DNA of 64,000 nucleotides from Burkholderia sp. (GTDB taxonomy: Bacteria; Pseudomonadota; Gammaproteobacteria; Burkholderiales; Burkholderiaceae). The DNA is taken from assembly GCF_018375725.1 (NCBI RefSeq), contig NZ_JAHACR010000001.1, forward strand, positions 55,708-119,707, in the 5' to 3' direction. Under the pieces are notes generated by a model. The model saw nothing but the letters and a program-made list of their open reading frames with translations. It ran no database searches and was not told where the DNA came from. Below are positions 59,480 through 64,000 of the stretch, in pieces. How positions within the stretch are numbered: position 1 is the stretch's first letter; each line of letters starts with the position of its first letter. Both the position numbers and the translations under genes were made by a program.

Positions 59480-61365
59480 TCATCAACTACCAGAATCTAT
59501 TCCGTCCGACCTATGAAGCACGATCGGCTTTCGCGTGGGGCGTGTCGTTAGCTTCCATGACTGGCATCGCATTAGCGTCCGATGTTCACACGAACGCCTT
59601 CGTATGGATGGGCGCCGGTTCGGCTGCAATGATGCTGTGGCGAGCCAAACAAACTCAGAGTATCTGGAACTTCAAGGCCAATCTTGCGGGCAAGCCTTTC
59701 ACGTTTCTGAAGGCTGATGTTGTTCGCGTCAATCTTCCGAAGTTCGGGGACAACCTCTGGCTTGGCTGGGGTTATCGCTGGGAACCTAGTCATACCCAAC
59801 AGGCCACCGAGATCATGAAGCGGGATCTTGCGGCCGTGTACCCGCCGAAGTGGTTTCTCAAGGCTCGCGGCCTGAAGGGACCGCAGCTCGACCCCAAAAA
59901 CGCGAAAGGCCTCCAGTGGATCCACGGGCTCGAGGAAGAGGGGGACATGCTGATGCCCCTATCAGCGATGCAGGGCCACACCGCGGTGCTGGCGACGACG
60001 GGGGCGATCAAGACAACGCTGTATAGCCTGCTCGTCTATCAGCTTGCCTTGCGCGGGTACACGATCATTATCATTGACCCGAAAGGGGATCACGATCTGA
60101 AGGAGATCGCGAAGAACGCCGGCACGCTTTCGGGGCGACCGGAGAAGGTGATCACGTTCCATCCGGCGTTTCCGTCGGAGTCCGTGCGTATCGACACGCT
60201 CAAGAACTGGGACCGGGAGACACAGGTGGCGTCGAGAATCTCGTCACTCATCCCGAGCGATGGGGACGAGTCATTCCGCTCGTTTGTGTGGATGCAGGTC
60301 AATCACGTTGCCCAGGCGTTGATTTATACCGGCACCAGGCCGTCCTGGTCGTCCTTGCTTGATGCGATCCAGAACCTCAACGGCGCACAAAAGCTGCTGG
60401 AAAAGGCACTGCGTATCTTCTTCAGGCAGAACGTCCCGGGGTGGGAAGCCCAAGTGGCGCCCGCCGTCGCAAAATTCAACAAGCCGGAAAGCAAGAAGAA
60501 CAACGACATGGAAGGCGCTTCGGCCGAGCTGCGGGCCTACGTGGAGTTCTTCGAATCTGAAATTCCGCTCAAAGATCAGCCACGACAAATCAAAGGCCTG
60601 ATCAGTACGGTGCGCTCAAACCGTGAATGGTTCGCGAAGATGATGGTGCTGTTGCTGCCGCTTCTCACGAAACTTACGGCTGGGGAGCTCGAAGGGCTAC
60701 TCAGCCCGGATTACGACGATATCGACGATGCCCGGCCGATCTTCGACACGAAAAAGATTTTCGACGGTGGGTACATCTTCTACGCAGGTCTCGACTCTCT
60801 GAGCGATTCGGAAGTTGGATCTTCGATCGCGGCAGCGCTCCTGTCTGATATGCAGGCCGTTGCTGGTGAACGATACAACTACGACAAGAACATCAAGGAT
60901 AAGTCTCGCATCGTCGTCTTGATCGACGAGTGGGGCGATGTGATGTGTGAGCCGGTGATTCAGGAGTTGAACAAGGGCCGTGGAGCGGGACTGGACATCA
61001 TCGCTTGCGGCCAGACATTCGCTGACCTTGCCGACAAGCTCGGTTCGGAGGTCAAGGCCAAGCGGATGATCGGCAACTTCAACAACCTGATTGCCGGTGC
61101 AACGCAGGACGAAGAAACGCAAAAGATCATTGCCGAGAAGATTGGTGAAACATACATCAAGAAGATTTCGCGCAGCCACGGACGCAATTCGAAGACTGAA
61201 GACCACGGAATTGAATTCGGCGGGTCGATCAGCGAGACGGTATCCGAGGAATTGGTCGACCTGTTCCCCATCACGTTGATGAGCAAACTGCCGGATTTGC
61301 ATTACATGGCTGTTTGGAACCGCGGGACGGTTGTCAAGGGGCGCATTCCGAAGCTCGTTCTGTGA
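59476..61365 (+). CDS. traD: Coupling protein TraD (VirD4/TraG-like ATPase)
   Basis: A 629-residue type IV coupling protein that brings the relaxosome to the channel. Two membrane segments lie at about residues 18-55. The motor domain has ATTGAIKT at residues 173-180 in place of the standard GTTGSGKT-type Walker A, while keeping Gly, Lys and Thr. IIIIDPKGDHDL and Walker B VVLIDEWGD are normal, and IACGQTFADLADKLG is the usual sensor region. The ATG at 59476 overlaps the traI stop (ATGA), so the two are coupled. A longer upstream frame would read inside traI. It resembles MOBH-linked TraD of ICEs. Confidence 0.88.
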   Translation: MIINYQNLFRPTYEARSAFAWGVSLASMTGIALASDVHTNAFVWMGAGSAAMMLWRAKQTQSIWNFKANLAGKPFTFLKADVVRVNLPKFGDNLWLGWGYRWEPSHTQQATEIMKRDLAAVYPPKWFLKARGLKGPQLDPKNAKGLQWIHGLEEEGDMLMPLSAMQGHTAVLATTGAIKTTLYSLLVYQLALRGYTIIIIDPKGDHDLKEIAKNAGTLSGRPEKVITFHPAFPSESVRIDTLKNWDRETQVASRISSLIPSDGDESFRSFVWMQVNHVAQALIYTGTRPSWSSLLDAIQNLNGAQKLLEKALRIFFRQNVPGWEAQVAPAVAKFNKPESKKNNDMEGASAELRAYVEFFESEIPLKDQPRQIKGLISTVRSNREWFAKMMVLLLPLLTKLTAGELEGLLSPDYDDIDDARPIFDTKKIFDGGYIFYAGLDSLSDSEVGSSIAAALLSDMQAVAGERYNYDKNIKDKSRIVVLIDEWGDVMCEPVIQELNKGRGAGLDIIACGQTFADLADKLGSEVKAKRMIGNFNNLIAGATQDEETQKIIAEKIGETYIKKISRSHGRNSKTEDHGIEFGGSISETVSEELVDLFPITLMSKLPDLHYMAVWNRGTVVKGRIPKLVL

Positions 61366-61400
61366 CGAGTTGGGCACACTTTATCGGTTGAAAGAGAGTT

Positions 61401-62024
61401 ATGGAATCGCAGGTTATCGATCTGTCAGGCATGGAATTTCGTAGGCGGACCAAGGGCGCTGTGGAAGTGCCTGTGTCCAGCATCTGCAAGCAGGGTGACG
61501 TGATCCTGTCGAACGTGCTTCGTTCGACCGAGCGTAAGGCCGCGGCCAAACCGATTTTCTTGCAGTGGCCAACGCTGCAGCAATCGGCACTGAAGTTTTG
61601 CGAAATCCTGTCCGATCGCTACCCGGGCGCGGTGGGGACTTCGCTGGTGGAAGAGGCGATCCAGCGCGCGATCGAGCGCTTCGTAGAGGTCTATGAGACT
61701 TCACGCAGAAGCACCGATTCGATGGTCGCCTTTCTCGAATCATTGGCGCTGTCTGCTGACATTGCCATGGAGTACAGCGCTGTTGGTTTTGATGAGGCAG
61801 GTAACCGCCGGGTATGGCCGCCTTTCGAGGAACCCATTGGTTCGTGGGCAAGACGCCTTGGCCTTCAGAAAGTGCGATTCGTCCGTGTCCCGCCGGTAGA
61901 ACCTGATGTGCTCGTAGGGAATCGTTTTCTGCTGTGCAGTCGGATTATGACAGCCAAGGACATTGGTAGGGTCAGCGAACTGCCAAGCGGCTCGTTGGAT
62001 ATTCGAGCACATGGGAGGCAGTGA
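61401..62024 (+). CDS. Hypothetical protein of the traID operon
   Basis: A 207-residue protein (MESQVIDLSGMEFRRRTKGAVEVPVSSICKQGDVILSNVL and on) without recognised domains. It lies between traD and a DUF4400 gene, a spot occupied by accessory transfer genes in SXT and IncA/C. Its stop and the next start overlap (TGATG). No membrane segment. A role in transfer is inferred from position. Confidence 0.65.
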   Translation: MESQVIDLSGMEFRRRTKGAVEVPVSSICKQGDVILSNVLRSTERKAAAKPIFLQWPTLQQSALKFCEILSDRYPGAVGTSLVEEAIQRAIERFVEVYETSRRSTDSMVAFLESLALSADIAMEYSAVGFDEAGNRRVWPPFEEPIGSWARRLGLQKVRFVRVPPVEPDVLVGNRFLLCSRIMTAKDIGRVSELPSGSLDIRAHGRQ

Positions 62025-62662
62025 TGAAGTGGGGTTTACATCTTAAATTTTGGATTCTCGTGACCCTGGTGCTGATCCTCGCCGTTCCGGCGATCGTCTC
62101 GGTGCAAGACGGGCTTGACCGGATCTCACGTGAGGTGGAGATGACGAGGGCGGTCTTCGGGGATGAAAAGACCGAGACTATTGTCGACAGCGCAAAAGGC
62201 GTCTACGGCACCGCCTTCGTGAAATCCGGGTTCATCGCGGACCTGAACAAAACTCACTTTTCACAAGCTGACTACAGGAAGGCGCACGCCCTGAGCGGAG
62301 CGCTCAAGCACTTTGGAACAATCACCAACTCGTACTTCGGTTCGATGGTGATCAATCTCTACGGGATGATGATCCGCCTGTTTATCGTGTGGCACTGGCT
62401 TGCCTTCGTTGGTCCCTTCCTGATCGCTTGTGTGGTCGACGGCTACATGACCCGTGCCAAAAAGCTTGCCGAATTTGCCTACCAGAATCCCAGCGCTTTT
62501 TCACTCGCTGCGCACGTGCTTCTCTGGATCATTTTCTTCCCAGTCATGTACCTCGTGGCACCGATCCCGGTGACACCTCTGTTCGTGCCGATTTGGGCAC
62601 TCGTGATGGCCCTTCCTGTGGCGGTGATGCTCTCCAATTCGCAGCGAATTTTCGGTTCCTGA
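62024..62662 (+). CDS. DUF4400 membrane protein of transfer operons
   Basis: A 212-residue inner-membrane protein with membrane segments at about residues 9-26, 117-140, 165-185 and 190-205, matching DUF4400 proteins that follow traD in MOBH elements. GGGAGG lies upstream of the ATG at 62024, which overlaps the previous stop. A GTG one codon earlier is possible. Function is unknown; it may help TraD or the channel in the membrane. Confidence 0.8.
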   Translation: MKWGLHLKFWILVTLVLILAVPAIVSVQDGLDRISREVEMTRAVFGDEKTETIVDSAKGVYGTAFVKSGFIADLNKTHFSQADYRKAHALSGALKHFGTITNSYFGSMVINLYGMMIRLFIVWHWLAFVGPFLIACVVDGYMTRAKKLAEFAYQNPSAFSLAAHVLLWIIFFPVMYLVAPIPVTPLFVPIWALVMALPVAVMLSNSQRIFGS

Positions 62663-62670
62663 GCAATTGT

Positions 62671-62688
62671 CGGGGGGAAACCCCCCCG
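62671..62688 (+). terminator. GC-rich hairpin after the DUF4400 gene
   Basis: CGGGGGG and CCCCCCG around AAAC, without a T-run. It may end or attenuate the traID transcript. Confidence 0.5.
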
Positions 62689-62711
62689 CTTTACGTTGCG
62701 TTTCCGCGTAG

Positions 62712-62724
62712 TTCCTGACAGGAA
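62712..62724. promoter_or_regulatory. Candidate plasmid operator palindrome before trbB
   Basis: The perfect palindrome TTCCTGACAGGAA. The following TTGGGTAGATT (62728-62738) is also found before flhD. A CTGACA box within the palindrome with TGCAAT 17 bases later is a plausible promoter. Confidence 0.6.
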
Positions 62725-62789
62725 GCTTGGGTAGATTTGCAATGACTGAATAGGCGAAGCTGTAACGCGTCGTCAAAACGAGGACAACG

Positions 62790-63842
62790 ATGAGCGATTT
62801 GAAGAGAGATGGCCGCGGCAGTGGCCGAAACAGTCTGCTCGAAATGGTCATGAACTGTTTGGGCACGATCCGGGAGTGGCTCGAGGACGCGACCGTGACA
62901 GACATCATGATCAACCGCCCGGACGATGTCTGGGTTCAGCAGGGGGGGAAGAAGTTCTGCAGCGGGGCGAAGATCTCGGCCGCCCAGATCGAGGCCGCCA
63001 TTACCCTTCTCGCTTCCAATTCGGGCATCCAGGTGAGCAACGAATCGGCAGACGCGATCGTAAGTACGAAGCTGCCCGGGTTTCGTGTGGAGGCAACACT
63101 TCCGCCGGTCGCCGTCGATGGCCCGACCATCGCGTTCCGACGAAACAACATGGTCGTCAAGGCCATGTCTGACTGGGTAGAGCAGGGTGCTCTACCCCAG
63201 GAAGTGGCGGACGTTCTGGCGGATACGGTTCGTCGTCGTCTCGGCGTCGCGATAGTCGGAGGTACGGGTTCGGGGAAGACGACATTCGCGAACACTCTGC
63301 TGGGATGTTTTCCGCCCGACGACCGAATCATCACCATCGAGCAGGTTCCGGAACTCGTCGTCAAGTCGCCGAACAACGTGCGGTTGCAGATCAACCCGCA
63401 GCTCAAGGTTACGGCAAAACGCCTGCTAGAAAGCGTGCTGCGGCAAAACCCTGACCGAATTGTGCTCGGCGAGGCCCGCGGTGCTGAAGCAAACGACCTT
63501 CTTCAGGCGGCCAATACGGGGCACGAAGGTCCGCTGGTGACGTTGCACGCGAATAACGGTGCGGAAGGCCTGACTCGCTTCGAGGACATGGTGGCGCAAT
63601 CAGCAGATGCGCCGGATAGCCGGGAAGGCATTCAGGCTCGAATTGCCAGTGCTTTCCAGGTGATGGTGTTCATGAAGTTGGTCGGCGACGACCGGATCGT
63701 GGCAGAAGTAGTAAAGGTCGACGGCTTTGATCGGCAGTCGAAAGAGTACAAAACCACTCTCATCTATAGGAGTAGCAGATATGAAACGTTTGATGTCCCG
63801 ATGCTCGGCGGCGATCAAGGCGAGCTCGCCCGAGCAGCGTAG
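62790..63842 (+). CDS. trbB: VirB11/TrbB-type secretion ATPase
   Basis: A 350-residue hexameric ATPase of type IV secretion. The N-terminal domain has ATVTDIMINRPDDVWVQQGGK and FRVEATLPPVAVDGPTIAFRR. The ATPase core has Walker A VGGTGSGKTTF, an Asp box, Walker B-like PDRIVLGEARGAEANDLLQAANTGHEGPLVTLHAN with the His box. It is closest in layout to TrbB of IncP-type systems, and the next gene is a TrbC-like pilin, the IncP order. Its last 62 bases overlap the pilin gene in another frame. Confidence 0.93.
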   Translation: MSDLKRDGRGSGRNSLLEMVMNCLGTIREWLEDATVTDIMINRPDDVWVQQGGKKFCSGAKISAAQIEAAITLLASNSGIQVSNESADAIVSTKLPGFRVEATLPPVAVDGPTIAFRRNNMVVKAMSDWVEQGALPQEVADVLADTVRRRLGVAIVGGTGSGKTTFANTLLGCFPPDDRIITIEQVPELVVKSPNNVRLQINPQLKVTAKRLLESVLRQNPDRIVLGEARGAEANDLLQAANTGHEGPLVTLHANNGAEGLTRFEDMVAQSADAPDSREGIQARIASAFQVMVFMKLVGDDRIVAEVVKVDGFDRQSKEYKTTLIYRSSRYETFDVPMLGGDQGELARAA

Positions 63843-64000
63843 GGTCGTACTCGGGTCGCTGCTGGCTGTCGCGCTGGTCTCGTCGTCGCAGGCCTTCGCG
63901 ACGCTGACGCTGCCGATTACCGGCATCCTGTGCGACTTCTTCAACCTCATGACGGGCCAGGTCGGCTACGCGATCTCGGGGATCATCGTGGTGATCCTCG
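63781..64000 (+). CDS. trbC: TrbC/VirB2-type pilin, partial at the window edge
   Basis: An ATG at 63781 with AGGAG upstream opens a frame that runs off the end (73 codons seen): MKRLMSRCSAAIKASSPEQRR, then VVLGSLLAVALVSSSQAFA as a long signal peptide, and TLTLPITGILCDFFNLMTGQVGYAISGIIVVIL as the first membrane segment of a VirB2-like pilin (given over residues 41-73). The gene starts within trbB. Too short to be listed as a complete gene but the pattern is convincing. Confidence 0.8.
   Translation, partial: MKRLMSRCSAAIKASSPEQRRVVLGSLLAVALVSSSQAFATLTLPITGILCDFFNLMTGQVGYAISGIIVVIL

Overview
The window looks like part of a large conjugative plasmid (or plasmid-like element) of a Burkholderiaceae bacterium such as Burkholderia, Paraburkholderia, Caballeronia, Ralstonia or Cupriavidus. 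Reasons: high-GC coding, families typical of that group (DUF4148, DUF2844, DUF3443), two plasmid replication initiators with separate iteron sets, a parABS locus, KfrA-type proteins and conjugation genes at the right end. I see no rRNA, tRNA or core chromosomal operon. The genus is inference.

Layout. 1-14 kb is accessory DNA: an IS66 transposase end, a MerR/nucleotidyltransferase fusion, a LysR regulator, then a broad-spectrum mercury operon (merR divergent from merTPCABDE, with a DUF3330 gene and two patatin-like genes downstream). A DUF4148 protein, a remnant of a second mer operon, kfrA and a DNA ligase gene cut off at an IS-like end follow. 14-18 kb holds a coiled-coil protein, a tyrosine recombinase and a DUF2844/DUF3443 pair. 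18-27 kb is the maintenance core: rep1 with iterons, parAB with six identical palindromes (parS), and rep2 with a second iteron family. 27-35 kb has a Tat-exported M15-type peptidase, a RecE-like exonuclease, a Cys-cluster protein, a bactofilin and a TraB-like protein. 35-54 kb has a UvrD-like helicase, a CobS-like AAA+ ATPase, SSB, class Ia ribonucleotide reductase (nrdA, nrdB), a divergent RNR-like protein, a DUF3150 protein, a CobT-like VWA protein and a primase. 54-57 kb is a regulatory switch: an XRE repressor-like gene divergent from an FlhD-like/FlhC-like pair. 57-64 kb starts the transfer region: MOBH-type TraI, TraD, a DUF4400 protein, a VirB11/TrbB ATPase and a TrbC/VirB2 pilin running off the end.

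The gene set resembles the logic of SXT/R391 ICEs and IncA/C plasmids: an FlhDC-like activator under an XRE repressor, CobS/DUF3150/VWA, a RecE-like nuclease, MOBH TraI-TraD-DUF4400. Here it is joined to a VirB11/TrbC-type transfer apparatus and to dNTP synthesis.

Two recurrent sequence systems tie the backbone together and are the main discoveries proposed. (1) A palindrome near TTCCTGTCAGGAA occurs about ten times, nearly always in the gap before a backbone operon, including twice before the FlhDC-like genes; it is a candidate operator for a plasmid-wide regulon. (2) Several backbone genes have leaders in which a GC-rich hairpin precedes a second hairpin that pairs the Shine-Dalgarno sequence just before the ATG. 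A third item is the RNR-like protein at 48350-49678, which lacks a catalytic cysteine.
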